Shown here one piece after another: positions 34,056 to 47,559 of a stretch of 64,000 nucleotides of DNA. Under the pieces are notes generated by a model that saw nothing but the letters and a program-made list of their open reading frames with translations, did no database searches and had not been told where the DNA came from. A program made the translations under genes and the position numbers. The first letter of the stretch is position 1. Every line of letters begins with the position of its first letter. Origin of the DNA: Siphonodentalium dalli (lineage: Eukaryota; Mollusca; Scaphopoda; Gadilida; Siphonodentaliidae); assembly GCA_032622095.1 (NCBI GenBank), contig CP136066.1, positions 95,377,319 to 95,441,318 of the forward strand, in the 5' to 3' direction.

Positions 34056-34192
34056 TCAACGCTGCTGTCAAATTAGCTATGAACGTACACAAAAACGCCG
34101 AATATAACACCCGCCGATCGCACACCCCCTCCTAACGGGTGTAATTTTCGGCGTTTTTGCGTAAATTCATAGCGAATTCGACAACAGCGTGT
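34056..34192. mobile_element. hairpin MITE
   Basis: 'caacgctgctgtcaaattag' and 'acaaaaacgccgaatataac' are mirrored by 'gtaattttcggcgtttttgc' and 'cgaattcgacaacagcgt'. The centre holds ACCCGCCGATCGC. Confidence 0.65.
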
Positions 34193-34329
34193 GGGTTGAT
34201 TTATTCATTTCCGCTACAGCTAGCGACTTGCCCGGGGTTAATAGTGCAATTTCCGCTCAAGATATCGACTTGGGGATTGGAATATTGGAACATACAGGTC
34301 TATTATGCACTATAGTGCATGCCCCATCT

Positions 34330-34500
34330 CGCTCGGACCCCTGGGGAAGGTGCGGTAGGATGCAGTCGGTTTTTAGTAGGACCCGTTCTGACACCGGATG
34401 ATATTTCGATCGTGTCCTTTACGGATGGAGGAAGCATTACAGTATATACACAAAGGCGATTTTCATTGACTCGGAGGAAAAGCTGCATGCCATTTTAACG
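34330..34500 (-). mobile_element. diverged SINE body, same family as 14282-14571
   Basis: 'tttacggatggaggaa' and the following segment to 'gattttcattgactcgg' match 14351-14400 in order and orientation. The tRNA-like head cannot be recognised. Confidence 0.35.
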
Positions 34501-34522
34501 AACAAATCAATTTTAGGGGTAA

Positions 34523-34868
34523 GTTAAAGACATATTATGGCCTTCTCCGGTACGTGGAACTAATAAATTAGTACACAGGCGCTATGCCGACTGGGGGAAT
34601 GTAGCATTCTACTAACATCGCCCAAAATATCAAAGAAATCGACCATACAACTCCATAGAAAACACCGTCTGAACTACGCTCTATTGTAAATATTTACATC
34701 TCGATTCGGGACGCAACAATCGGCGATAAAATGATTTCGCCGTCGACACTCATTGCATTTAATCAATATATAAGACTGTTGTAAATTCCGATTAATAGTC
34801 ATAAAAATAACTACTTTGAGCACGATTATTGTCCATTTCTATTTGATCACCCAACCGGAGTGTTTCAT
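34523..34868. mobile_element. repeat family CACTCCGGTTGGGTGATCAA, copy 2 (inverted)
   Basis: It runs from 'ttaaagacatattatggcc' to 'tttgatcacccaaccggagt', the reverse complement of the two ends of the element at 7328-8925, without the nested insertion. The shared interior includes 'gtaaatatttacatctcgat'. Confidence 0.7.
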
Positions 34869-34869
34869 A

Positions 34870-35894
34870 TAACTTTAAAATACCCTGTTAAAGTTGTTTT
34901 TCTCAACGGATTGTGTTCTGGATGGCATGTGCTTCAATTTCAACGTGGGTGTGGAGTTCACACCCTTGATAATTTCCTAGTATCCAAGATGGCATCCAAC
35001 ATGCCCGACATGTTACAACATATGAACTAAGTCAGTTTAATTCGTTTTGTTGGAGAAAATATCTTATATAATGTATACAAATGTATATATTATTGGGATG
35101 CTATTACATTGTACTACAATTTACAGGAAAACTGGTACTCCAATAACAAGATGGCTGCCAAAATGGTGACCTGAATTTGAAAATAGATATATACTTTTTG
35201 GAACTGATGGTAAATTGTGGTTTGTTTTCCTATAATTCATGACCTATGATTATTTGGGCAGTGAAATTTGTTGATCATTTGTTTTCATCTACTTCCAATC
35301 CCTGAAAAAAAAACTATTTAAAAAAAACGTAGTATGATATTTCATCGAAAACCCACTTTCGGTTTCTATAGTCATATTTTAATCACCCCCCCCCCCCCCC
35401 CCCCGTGTACGTGGTATCGCCAAACCCGAAGGTATCACCAAACCATACTGAATGGGAAAGTCATTTGCACGTATTATGATATGGGAATATGTTTGTTTTT
35501 CATCGTAAAATAGACAACGAACAACATATGTGTACGTCCACACGAAGCAGGAGTATTTACCAACCCGCTGTCAGTCAGATCTCCCAGATCAGATCAAACC
35601 ATTTAATAATTTTTTGCGATTTTTTTCAATAAGAGTTTTTGCTTTTTCTCACTCAAATTTTCGAGAACATCCATCCATTAGTATAGTTCCTGGCCTTCCA
35701 CGCTGCCAAAATAAATGCCGGTCTATAGCTGGACATGTCAATGAAGCATAGGATTGAACAGAATTTAAAAAATCAGTGTCATTCTCAATATGCGCGCGAT
35801 ATGGAGGGACCACTGTCGGTCCAGATAGATGTCAAAGTCGCTGACCAAGATGTCATTAAACGCTGATCTTCTGTACAGTAAATATGCCTAGCAC
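34870..35894. other. no gene; C-run
   Basis: A run of 19 C lies at 35386-35404. The phrase 'aagatggc' occurs near 34988 and 35150, as in the repeats of 39-46 kb. The open frame 35530-35751 is not recognisable. Confidence 0.35.
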
Positions 35895-36549
35895 TTGAAG
35901 GGGTACTGTACACAGAGATAGGCAATATTTGTTTTTACTCCCATTGAAATAACTTTCAAGTTAGATCGTGTTCGTGTTATATGAGTTTCGTATAAACCTA
36001 ATTTAGCGAAGAAAATATTGATCTTGGAAAGAAAAATATTACGATTTCAAACTACGCGCCATGTTTTTGACCTTCACCAGAGAAGACGCAGGTCTCAGGA
36101 AGAACCGGAAGTTCATTGCTCACAGCTTCGATTGATGCATTCAATCTCTTCCATCGAACAATCCCACTCCCTATACAAGTACTTGACGCTTTATGACTCT
36201 TGTTTCTTTCTCCTTTTTTTCCGAATCGGTTATAACGGGCTTTCCTTTTGCAGGTAACATGTTTTGTTTGCAACTCAATAATGTTCGCGAACGGTCGTCA
36301 ATAAAAGACACGCAGCAGATGCGATTTCAAGAACGGTAACTCGTAATGGCATAATTCGCCATTTTATGACTCCAGCCATAAATGAATTTATATTAAATAA
36401 TTCAATTTTACTTTTTACGATAGCCTGTTAACCGGAACGTTTTGAGTTGACATCGTCGACTCAAATTAGTTATTTTATAATATAATATTCATATTAGATC
36501 GCTATTGTCACCGGGAATTTATTGAAATTGGTATACAGTACCCCTTTAA
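35895..36549. mobile_element. element with TTGAAGGGGTACTGTA ends
   Basis: TTGAAGGGGTACTGTA at the left is mirrored by TACAGTACCCCTTTAA at the right (TIR about 15 bp). Opposing open frames of 70-80 codons inside are not recognisable. No target duplication is clear. Confidence 0.55.
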
Positions 36550-36599
36550 TGACTAGATTGTTCAATTGAACTGCGAATGTCATCTGAAATATGAATCCC

Positions 36600-38900
36600 T
36601 TGACTCTATATATGGTCATGGGTATGGCGAATAGTAGTGGCTGTATGGACCATGGTGAGTTGAATAGGTATACAATGAGTGAATGTATGATCGTGAATGG
36701 GGTGAATATGTATACATATAGTGACTATATGGTCACGTGTCAGGTGTAGGAGTATACCCGGTGTTCATGCATTGCGACTCGTGGCTGTATCGTCATTTGT
36801 GGTATGTACGGGTATAACCAAGTATGGCTGTATGGTCAGGTGTATGTGTATAAAGTGGGTGACTATATTGTATTTTGTGTGGTGTTTATGTACATATGGA
36901 GTGACTGAGGTAATGGGTGGGTTGTACATGTGTACCTTGGGTGGCTATCGCTTTCCACAATAAGTCAATTGAGAGGTCATGTCAAGAGAGTTCTCCATCT
37001 TGATGGTGTTTATGTACAATGGAGGAAACGTTAAACGTGGAAAGCGATAGCCACCCATTATCACAGTCATTTCATATATACATAAACACAACAGCCATAA
37101 CAATATAGTCACCACTGTATACACGTACACCTGACCCATGACCATACAGCCATACTTGGTTATACCCGTACATACCACGGATGACCATACAGCCATGAGT
37201 CACAATGCAGGCCACACCGGGCATACTACTAAACATGGCACATAAGCATATAGTCACTCCTTGTATACACATTCACCTCACCATTGGCCATACGGTTATT
37301 CCCTGTATACCTATTCTCCAAACACATGGTCAAAAAGACATTCAATATATACATCAACACCACAACAATGACCATAGAGTCACTCCAGGTATACATATGC
37401 ACCCCACCAATTGCCATATAGCCACTCGCTTCATACACATACCATCACCCATGGCACCTGGTATACTCCTTCACCTGACCTATGGCCATATAATCACCTC
37501 GTGTGTACCTATTCAAAACATTCATACATGCTCATGGTCAATCCTTGTATACATATTCACCTCACCGTTGACCATGTCACTCCCTGTATCCCTATTTGTC
37601 ACACCATAGCCGAATAGCCACTCAAGATATACTAATTCACCCCAGTCACCATGTCAGTATAGTCACTCCATGTATGTATATGCACCTCATCCATGGCCAT
37701 ATAGCCACTCGCTATATACACATGCCCCTCGCCCATGACCATACAGCCACACGTGTGTATACCAGTATAACCTACACATGACATTACCGCCACGAGTCAC
37801 CAAGCAGGAACACCTGGTATACTCATGCACATGACCATTAAGTCACTCCCTGTATACATATTCATTACATTTATGATCACACAGTCACTCATTGATACCT
37901 ACTCATCTCACCATTGACCATACAGTCACTATCTGTATACCTATTGACACACATAATCATATAACCACTCGATATATACATATGCAGCCAACCCTTGACC
38001 ATAGAGTCACTCCAGGTATACATATACACCTCGCCAATGGCCATTCAACCCTTCCAGATATACAAAAACCTGCACACACGACCACTCACACCTTCCATTC
38101 TTGCATATACAGATCACACATGGCAATTCAGCATCTCACTGTATAATCATACACGCCATGCATGATCATACAGCTAATCCCTATACACCCACCAATGAAA
38201 ATACATCCACGAGATATATAAATATACATCCCACCCATTACCACAAGGATACTCCCTAAAAACCCACACGCTCGATAATGTCCACCCAGCTTACTCCAGG
38301 TATGCATATACACTTCAATCATGACCGCACAGTCATTCCATGTATAGGTATACACATTACCCGTAACCATAAAATAACTCCCTATTTATCCACACACCCC
38401 ATCCATGATCATACAGACAACACATGAGGGGTGATAGGAAGACAGTCAGTCATGACTATATCACCCCTAACAATATACATGTATAGTCTATTAATATAAT
38501 ATTTATTTGTAATTGTACTTTCCATGTGTGTATATTGTAAATAAAATTATCCTATCCTGTACATCCCACCCATGACCTTACAGTAACTCCATATATACAT
38601 AATCAGCACATAGATGACCATGTAGCTATGACCATACACCACATCAATGCCCATACAGCCACATCGGGTACACCCGTACTGGATACACACAACCATACGC
38701 CATACAGTCAATCCATGCATACCGATTCACCTCACACCTGACCATGGCCTCTCCCTGTATACATCTTACCATTACATGGACAACCCACTCATAACCATAT
38801 AGTCACTCCGTGTGTACCTATTCACGGCATACAATAACTCCCTGTATACCTATTCACCTCACATATGACCATAGATTAACTCCATGGCTACCATATTGGC
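36600..38900. repeat. degenerate ~50-bp minisatellite with strand switch
   Basis: From 36600 to about 36960 the unit reads like 'gtgactatatggtcatgtg' plus 'gtatacatat'. From about 37060 to 38900 the reverse complement is used: 'accatacagtcactccctg' plus 'tatacatattcacctcacc', repeated dozens of times about every 45-60 bp. The turning point is near 36960-37060, where 'ggtggctatcgctttccac' is mirrored by 'gtggaaagcgatagccacc'. All open frames here are by-products of the repeat. Confidence 0.8.
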
Positions 38901-39159
38901 ATCCACCCTGTATCCAGTTGATATTTTTAAAAATCATAATGGACCTCAATAGCCTCAGATTATGGTTCATCTCAGTTCCGTCTCAAAGTTCTGCCCATTT
39001 CCTTTCAATAATATGGCCAGAATCACAAAAGAGGTTCTCGGCAAAATTCCATACTTTATAATGAATTTGTCATGCCCCAGTTGGAACTGGGACAACCAGA
39101 ATAGAACGTGTAGTTGTCAGTTAATTAACTAACACGTATAACAACCAAGTGGGTCACAA

Positions 39160-40235
39160 TTTGCTACTTTTTCGGATAACGCAGAGAATAATGTTCGGGA
39201 TATATGTAAAAAAAATAACTTTTTGCAAATTTGGTTGCCATTTTGGAAGCCATCTTGAGCAATTTGGTCTTTAAACACCGTAGTGTGACACATTTAAGAT
39301 AGACCAAAAACAATAAACACATTTCAATCCAAAGATAGTTACATTTTACTTGAAAAAATGGTCCAAACCTGAAAAGTGAATTTTTGCCGATATTTATGAA
39401 AAGTTTTTGAGAGAAAAGTCCAATATTTTTGGTGATGTCTGTGGTGACAATAGTAACAATTAACCATGATGCATCAGACATGTTAGTATTCAGTGTATAG
39501 AAGGCAGAATTGCCAATTTTATACATCAACCACAACTTGTAAACGATTGTAGGACACGCTGGGGCAATATTTACCATTTTCCATATTTTGGGGGCCATTT
39601 TGGCAGCCATTTTGTGCCAAAGTAAGAATTTTGGTTCCAGTGAGTTGGAATTTTCATAAGTAATGATATGCCTCACTTACATTACAAAGTTCTGTTCATT
39701 TCTTGTTGAAATATGACTAGAATCCCAATTGTGATGTTTTTGTGAAATTTTATACCGTGTTCTGTAAAATCGAATTTTTGAGGGATCGGAAGGGGCTAGG
39801 ACCCCAATAATTGCATATTTAATTGATCCAATGATCAGTTAATATACAAAATACAAAATAAAGTCACATTACTCAACCAGTTCCAAACTGCATGAACTGA
39901 TCTAGAAGATATTTGTGAAAAAACGTCATATTTTCAACTTCCGGTGGCCATTTTGGTGGCCATCTTGGATGGTGAGTTTCAATTTTGCCCCAAAAAAGTG
40001 TCATTATGTCTTGGCTTCATGAAAATATCTACATTTGTATACATTTTACAAGATTTTCCCGCTATAATTTGCATAAAACTGACTTAGGGTCTGGTCTGAA
40101 AAACGGCGGCCATGCTGGACGCCATCTTGTCTGGAGTCTACACGGCCACTTTTTTTCTTGTTAACATTGCTTAAAAGTTGAAAGACATAATAAGGAACAA
40201 CATGAGTGTGGTGAAGTTAAGTCCCGGGGGGGGGG
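39160..40235. repeat. repeats with GCCATTTTGGNGGCCATCTT motifs
   Basis: The phrases 'gccattttggaagccatctt', 'gccattttggcagccatttt' and 'gccattttggtggccatctt' recur about every 350 bp. The block 'ggacgccatcttgtctggag' near 40115 is an inverted copy of 41101-41135. A run of 13 G lies at 40227-40239. Confidence 0.6.
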
Positions 40236-40599
40236 GGGGTGCAAGGGTACCCATATTAGCTCCCGGACTTTAAATTATTGTTTAGCATATTTGTATAATG
40301 CCCATCCCCAAATTTGCCCATCTACATGTAGGTGGGGAAAACCGCCATCGGTGGCTGCTTGTCCATTCATGCTGATTGCATGCCATGCTTCAAAATAGAA
40401 ACCTTCAACCCAAGCCTTTGAATTTGATGTGCATGCCATTCCACAAAATTAATTTATTGAATGTGGACCAATTTTTGACTGTTATTTTGAATTACTTATA
40501 TATTTTGTATTACTTCTTTTTTTTTCAGGAAATTTTACCTGTATGTAGAAGATATAGGAGCTATTGAATTTGAAAAAAGTTTTCGATGAAAAACATGGC

Positions 40600-40870
40600 A
40601 GTTGGCATCCAAGATTTTACTCTTTGCATCACTAAATCCTTTGGCACACCATACATGCCATATCCCTCATCCGATCATCACCAAACTTCGTATGGATCCT
40701 CGGGATTACCTCTAGATGGGAGTTTATCATTTGTTAAAAAACATGGTCGCCAGCGGCCATCTTGGATTTTACTCTTTGTATGACTAAATTATTTGGCACA
40801 CCCTTCAGGCCACATCCCTGATCCAATCATCACCAAATGTGTTAAGCTGGTATTATGTTATGGATGTTTT
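40600..40870 (-). repeat. 164-bp repeat, about two copies, reversed
   Basis: 'gattttactctttgcatcac' near 40612 and 'gattttactctttgtatgac' near 40765 with 'ccgatcatcaccaaa'-type ends are the reverse complement of the array at 59900-60860. Confidence 0.6.
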
Positions 40871-40980
40871 GTGACCTATAACTTTTCTCGTCAAGCCTAT
40901 TTGCAATTCCAACAACCAGCATTACCTGAAAATTCTCAAAATATCAGCTATCTTGAGCAGAATCTTCATCTATGCCTTTA

Positions 40981-43900
40981 TAGTCCAGGAGATATTGGTC
41001 AACCTCTGCACCCCCTCCCCCCAGGACTCAACTTCACCCCACTAATTTTCTTTCTTAATGTCTCCTCTAATTTGTTTCACTTGTTAACAAGAAAAAAAAG
41101 TGGCCGCAGACACTCCAGACAAGATGGCGTCCATCATGGCGGCCATTTTGTTTTATATGCCCCAGGTCTCTTTGATCGCCGTTATAGTAAAGATGATATC
41201 ACATGCGGTCTTGCTTTCCGCTCGATTCGTTATGGTAATATACAACCCTTACATATTAGCCAAAAATTAAACACCAAAATCCAATATGGCGGCCAAGATG
41301 GCCGCCGAAATGTGAAAATATGCTATTTTTCTGACATTTCACCACCTTTCGTTTGTCTCTGTGGGAAAATATTGGCATCTTGGCGTGATGTTATACATTT
41401 ATCGTATAGAAGAGTCATTGGCGCGAACACATGGGGACCATAATATACATTCATTGTGGGATATTTTTGTCCGATATCACGTTTTCCCAAATGCCGGTAT
41501 AATAGGTCAAAGCCGAATCGACGTTAATAAAGCGATGTAATGTTTCGAATCAATGAATGTTACTGCTATCATAACAACACCCATACATATATATATATAT
41601 ATATATGCAGGAGATACTCGAGCTAGGATTCCTCTTATACTTGAGTTGAGGAATATTCACCCAAATCCAAGATGGCGGCAAAAATGGCCACCAGAAATAG
41701 TAAAATGCCGAAAATCACTGATTTTAACATCAGTGAGCATTATTGTCATGACAACCCCACACCTGCTTACTATTATAAGTTGGGAACATTTAGGCGAAGA
41801 ACTTTCCTTGTACCATATCCAAATAAAAGTCCCCCAAATTCAAAATGGCGCCCACAATGGCGGACAGATTTTGAAAAATCACCGAAATTCCCTCATATTC
41901 ACATTATTGGGCATTATTGTCGAGACAACTCCACCCATGCTTACAGTTGAATTGGAATACTGAAGTGAAGTAATTACCTTACATCCCATGCAAGAAATGG
42001 TCTTCCAAATCGAAGATGGCTGCCAAAATGGCGACCGAAATTTGAAAACACGTCTACATTTCTTTACTTTCTCACGATGGGCGTTATTGTTTCGCGATTT
42101 CTACCCACCATTACATGTTGATATGGAATATTGATATTAAGTATTCATTAGGGTTTGACAATTGATACTCACAGTCAAGGTGGCGGCCAAACTGGTGGCC
42201 AGAAATTGAAAAGAAGTCGATATTATCACATACTAATTTAAACTTTTTGTCATAATATCGATCTGTATAGACGAAACGGTACATAATATAAGCCATCTAT
42301 TAGTTCCAATATAAGTCGTAGCCTTTTGGAAGGATGAAAACCCACAATCGCGATGTGACATTTCAAAATCCATTCTTGAATAAAAAGGGCCCATACTGGT
42401 CGTAACCGTATATAGGTGCGCCGAATAGTCAAATTATGACTTCCGAGAATCAAAACAACAGTACCTGAGCTTATTCTGATTTTCCACATTCAGCATTATC
42501 TGGACCAGTTTCCGTCTCTTCGTCAGATTAATCTATCTCGCTCACAACAACACAGTTTTCTACACTTCTTTGTAGAAGGGTCCCACTAATCGGAATGTTT
42601 CAAACAATATGTTTGCCGGTGTGCAGCTCACGTGTTTGTTTCGAAAGCTTTGAATTCTTATCCTTATTCTTGGCGAGCTTCATTCTTGGTATAGATTATG
42701 GTATAATTCAGATGCTACATACGGGGTATGGGCGTCATATTGTGCGATAAACTAGACAGGTATTCGGTCGATGCGTATACTAGCTTTCAGAAGGACCTAT
42801 CTATCTGCGTATTTTCAGCTTTGGTGAGCTAATGGGGATAACAACATGTACACCTGGTGATCTTCGCAAACAACCACTTCTTAATATATGGTTCATCAAT
42901 TCACATACTCATCTAATGCACTGACAACTTCTGTATATGGCTTCGAATGTTGAAAGCCTGAGATTTGACGGATGCCTTTCTGCTAAGGCACATGAGACCA
43001 TAATACATAATATGCCCACACTTCTTGAACATAATCATAAGAACAATCTTGTTGGCGTCCAGCAATCGTCTCACCGAACAGATCCAAGCAGATGATAACA
43101 ATACACACGGTGCTAGTTTGCGGGAATGTTTCATGATAGTGGAAATTAAATTGGACCAGACTACACCGCCCCTTATTTTGGTATGTTTTAGATTCAGACA
43201 TGATCTCATGTGTGGCTTTGCTTTCCTTGTATGCTAAGATTGTATGTTTCCATCCGTTTGGAAGCGGTTCTTAATCAACTGGACCAGGCGTGTACCATTG
43301 GCTACTACTGTATAAGCCCCACCCAGACTGGGGTGTAGTCTTAAAGGCGATGCCTTTGATAGTTGGCTGATATGTCATACTCACGCTGGGTGGTGGTCGG
43401 TATGTTTCAAGAAAGTACAAATGCCATCAACACAAGGATTAAATGTTCAACGCGAAGAACATCCAGAGGAATGTTACGTTGATGGGCTCTGGCATTCAGT
43501 TCAACATACGTTGGGCACACCAAGTGATTTCTTAGTAACATCACCATTGCGACCATTGTCCTACATGAGACATTAACTACTATATTCTAAAGTAAGATCG
43601 CGTTCCACAACGTCCACATCCATTGCCATCGAGACTATAAATTGTGCTTTAAATACATAGTGAAATAAATGCACCACAGTTCCTGACATTTTCTTGAATA
43701 ATACAGCCCACATACTGACACTAACCCTGCGAGAGGATAACAAACACGCATACCTTCATGCCATGAAGACATTATCCTTTAGTCCATCCGACTGTTTTGG
43801 GGGAGGCTAGCAAATAGTATTATCCAGACAAAATTGTTCGTCTGGTCAAGTTGAATCAGAACGGCTTCGAAACGGATGTGGAAATACAATCTTACCACAC

Positions 43901-45954
43901 CAAAAAAAAGGCAGGCATGCACCAGGTATAGGGGTGGTGTATACCGTTGCCCATTTCATTCCCACTATCATGGCGCATGTCCACAAACTAGCACCGCGAG
44001 TATTGTTCTTGTTTGCTGGGAGACAACTGCTGGACGTCACACAGTTTGCTTCGGATCATGGTCATGAAGTGTGGGTAGTCGGTACATTATGGTCTTCTCC
44101 TTAGCAGATAGACATCTGTCCAAGGGAATTCGACAGCTAGCAACATTCGAAACACTGTCAAAGTTGTCCACTGAGTTTGAGTTCGCTGAGTTTGTGAGTT
44201 GACGAACCATCTATTGAGAAGTGACTAGCTACCTGGTTCGCCAGTTGTACATGGCGTTATCCCCATGGGGTATGAGACACATACATAGAGATGACCTTCT
44301 GTGAGCTTGTATACTCATCGACCATATACTTTCCTAGTTCAAGATGACGCACAAATCCCATATTTAGCAAATATTTAAAATCGTAAGCTAGACACCGGAA
44401 AATGAGCTGTTTGAAACGTTATGATTAGAGGGACCCTTCTCCCAGGAAGTGGTGAATACTTTGTCGGTGTGAGCGACCTAGATTTATCAGACAAAGAAAT
44501 AGAAGCTGGTCCAGATAATTATGGACGTGACGTGGCAAATCAGAATCTGTTAGCAGGTAATTGTTCTGATATGACTATTCGGCGCACCTACGGTTACGGC
44601 CATTATCGGCGCTGAGTGGAGAATGGATTTCGAAATGCCACATCGCGATATTAATTGTGGGTTTTCATCTTTCCAGAAGGATACGAGCTATGTCATGCGT
44701 TTTGATACGTTTAAGTGGAACTAATAGATGGTTTATGTACAGTTTCGTCCATACATACCGATATTATGTCAAAAAGTTGAAATTAGCATGTGATAATATC
44801 GACTTCTTTTCAATTTCTGGCCGCCAGTTTGGCCACCATCTTGACTGTGAGTATCAATTGCCAAAACCTAATGAATACTTCATATCAATATTCCACACCA
44901 ACATGCAATGGTGGGTAGAAATCGCGAAACAATAATGCCCATCGTAAGAAAGTAAAGGAATGCAGGCGTGTTTTCAAATTTCGGTCGCTATTTTGGCAGC
45001 CTTCTTCGATTTGGAAAACCATTTCTTGCATGAGATGTAAGGTAATTACTTCAACTCAGTATTTACAACTCAACTGTAAGCATGGGTGGAGTTGTCTCTA
45101 CAATAATGCCCAATGGTGTGAATATGAGGGAATTTCGGTGATTTTTCAAAATCTGTCCGCCATTGTGGGCGCCATTTTGAATTTGGGGGACTTTTATTTG
45201 GATATGGCACAAGGAAAGTTCTTCGCCTAAGTGTTCCCAACTCACAATAGTAAGTAGGTGTGGATTTATCATGACAATAATGCTCACTGATGTTAAAATC
45301 AGCGATTTTCGGCGATTTTTTATTTCTGGTGGCCATTTTGGCCGCCATATTGGATTAGGGTGAATATTTCTCAACTCAGGTATAAGAGGAATCCTAGTTC
45401 GACTATCTCCTGTATATATATATATGCATGGGTGTTGTTATGATAGCAATAACATTCATTGATTCGAAACATTACATCACGTTATTAGCGTTGATTCGGC
45501 TTTGACCTATTATACCGGCATTTGGGAAAACGTGATAACGGACAAATATATCCCACAATGAATGTATATTATGGTCCGCATGTCTTCGCCAATGACTCTT
45601 CTATACGATAAATGTATAACATCATGCCAGAATGCCAATATTTTCCCACAGAGACAAACGAAAGGTGGTGAAATGTCAGAAAAATTGCATATTTTCACAT
45701 TTCGGCGGCCATCTTGACCGCCATATTGGATTCTGGTGTCGGAATTGTGGCTAATTTATAAGGGTTTTATATTAGCATAACGAATCGAGCGAAAAACAAG
45801 ACCGCATGTGATATCATCTTTACTATAACGGCGAGCAAAGAGACCTGGTGCAAGTGAACAAAATTAGAGGAGACATTAAGAAAGAAAATTAGTGGGGTGA
45901 AGTTGAGTCCTGGGTGTGGGGTGCAGAGGTTGACCAATATCTCCTGGACTATTA
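40981..45954. repeat. ~5-kb inverted repeat (giant foldback)
   Basis: The ends 'tagtccaggagatattggtc' (40981) and 'gaccaatatctcctggacta' (to 45954) begin arms that can be followed inward to about 43240 and 43840, so the arms are about 2.1-2.3 kb around a loop of about 600 bp. Examples: 'cagaaattgaaaagaagtcg' at 42200 against 'cgacttctttt' at 44800; 'gtcccactaatcggaatgtt' near 42577 against 'gattagagggacc' near 44424. The left arm alone has an extra ~85 bp near 41086-41165. Mirrored open frames reflect the repeat, not genes. No transposase was recognised in the loop. Confidence 0.78.
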
Positions 45955-46099
45955 GATGTTGACAATTGACATTATTTGTGGTAATGCACAAAAACTAACA
46001 ATTCCACTTAATATGAAACCTTTGAAATACATGTAACTCATTTTGATGTCAAAGGGAAGTGTTTGATCTTTATAAGAACGAATGTAGCTATCGGTTCAC

Positions 46100-46760
46100 A
46101 ATCTTGCTATGATGATGGTGGGTCCATTGATATTATGCTGTTGTGGTAAACTGATGCTGTTAAGAAAATTGCTGTTATTTTCGCAACCTTTGACCGATCT
46201 GAACAAATGGAGGTAAAGCCATTATATTATGTTTATAACATATTCAGAAATATATTCCTATCGTATTGCAAACACCAGCACCACCGTTAATGAAATATTG
46301 TAATAACTATGTATGTTGTTAAATGTTTCATGCAGATATTAGATTCTTCTCCAATTGCACCTATTATCCAAACACTGCAAATGACAACTTTAGGAAAAAT
46401 AATGGTACATTTCCATAACAGTGCCATAGCAATTCAGGTTTCAGCAGGACCCACTAGCATGATGGCAAATTAGCAGGGTCCACCTGATTAAGTTGTGCTG
46501 CTAATTGCTATGATGCTGGTATGGCAAATTGATGCTGTTAAGAAAATGTATCATTAAATTTTCTATCATTGTCACAAATGCAGGAAAAGCCATTATGTTT
46601 ACAACTTCGAAACATTATAAAACATATTGTACAATATTTTAATAATGACACTTTTGTTGCAAACTGGTCAAACAAAAATGGATATTTAGCTACATGATGT
46701 ACGTATACCTGAATGACCATGATTAAAATATTAAAAAATATATCATTATGTTTATGAATG
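46100..46760 (+). repeat. degenerate direct repeat, ~400-bp unit
   Basis: 'aaactgatgctgttaagaaaatt' and 'aaattgatgctgttaagaaaatg' at about 46149 and 46528, each followed by a Cys/Phe-rich T-run and 'aaagccattatgtttac'-like sequence. A scrap of the same family lies at 33800. Confidence 0.45.
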
Positions 46761-47014
46761 TTTCATGTCGACTAGACAAAAAAAAAATCGCACGATACAT
46801 GTTTTAACAGCACGAGTATGCCCTACCAGCATCAACAATTCAGCAGGACACACCAGGATCATAAAATAGTATAGCAAGACCACTTACGTTGCCTTAACCA
46901 GGTGTGGGCCCACTTAACCAGGGATGAGCATGTGTTTATACCAGCCTGTGCAATCGTGATGCATATATCGGCTGTTGTAGTCTGTTGGGTTTTTTTTATT
47001 ATCTTAAAGTGATG

Positions 47015-47385
47015 TGAAACACTCCAGCAGGGTGATCGAATAGAAATAGAGAATTATCTTGTTCAAAGTTGTAATTTTTACAAATTTATATCCAAATTGA
47101 CAACACACACCGTCATTCTTATATATTAATTAATTTCAGTGACTCTCGATGGGGAAATCGTTTTCGTTAGTTTATCGCAGATAGATGTGTCCCGAATCGA
47201 GTAGTAAATATTTACAATTGAGTGTAGTTCAGACGATGTTTTCTATGGAGTGGTAGGGTAATTTAGCTTCATATTTTCGGCGATGTTAGTAGAATGTTAC
47301 ATTCCTCCAGTTGGCATAGTGCCTGAATACTAACTTATCAGTTTTACGAGGCCCGAACAAGTACATAATATGTCTTTAATCTTGG
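47015..47385. mobile_element. repeat family CACTCCGGTTGGGTGATCAA, copy 3
   Basis: It runs 'aaacactccagcagggtgat' to 'cataatatgtctttaatc' and shows the uninterrupted site 'cggcgatgttagtagaatgt' that is split by the insertion in the copy at 7328-8925. Confidence 0.68.
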
Positions 47386-47559
47386 CTCATATCACCTCGA
47401 GATTGCAGCAACGCGTGTTTGTACATGCAGGATGTCACGAAACCGGAACAAGAAAACCAGGTAAGAAAGAAATTATTGTCCCTAAATTACACCATATATA
47501 GTGGTAATATGATTTCAATTCTACAGATTCTGCGCCATTTTGAGTGAAAAGGATTATAA

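Noticed and set aside
37205..37609. Open frame of 134 codons rich in His, Ile and Thr
   Set aside because: It is a by-product of the minisatellite; neighbouring frames repeat the same residues.
41553..41963. Open frame of 136 codons with mirrored partners at 45374-45063 and 42296-42111/44657-44935
   Set aside because: Similarity between these frames follows from the inverted repeat. They contain AAGATGGC repeat units and no protein motif.
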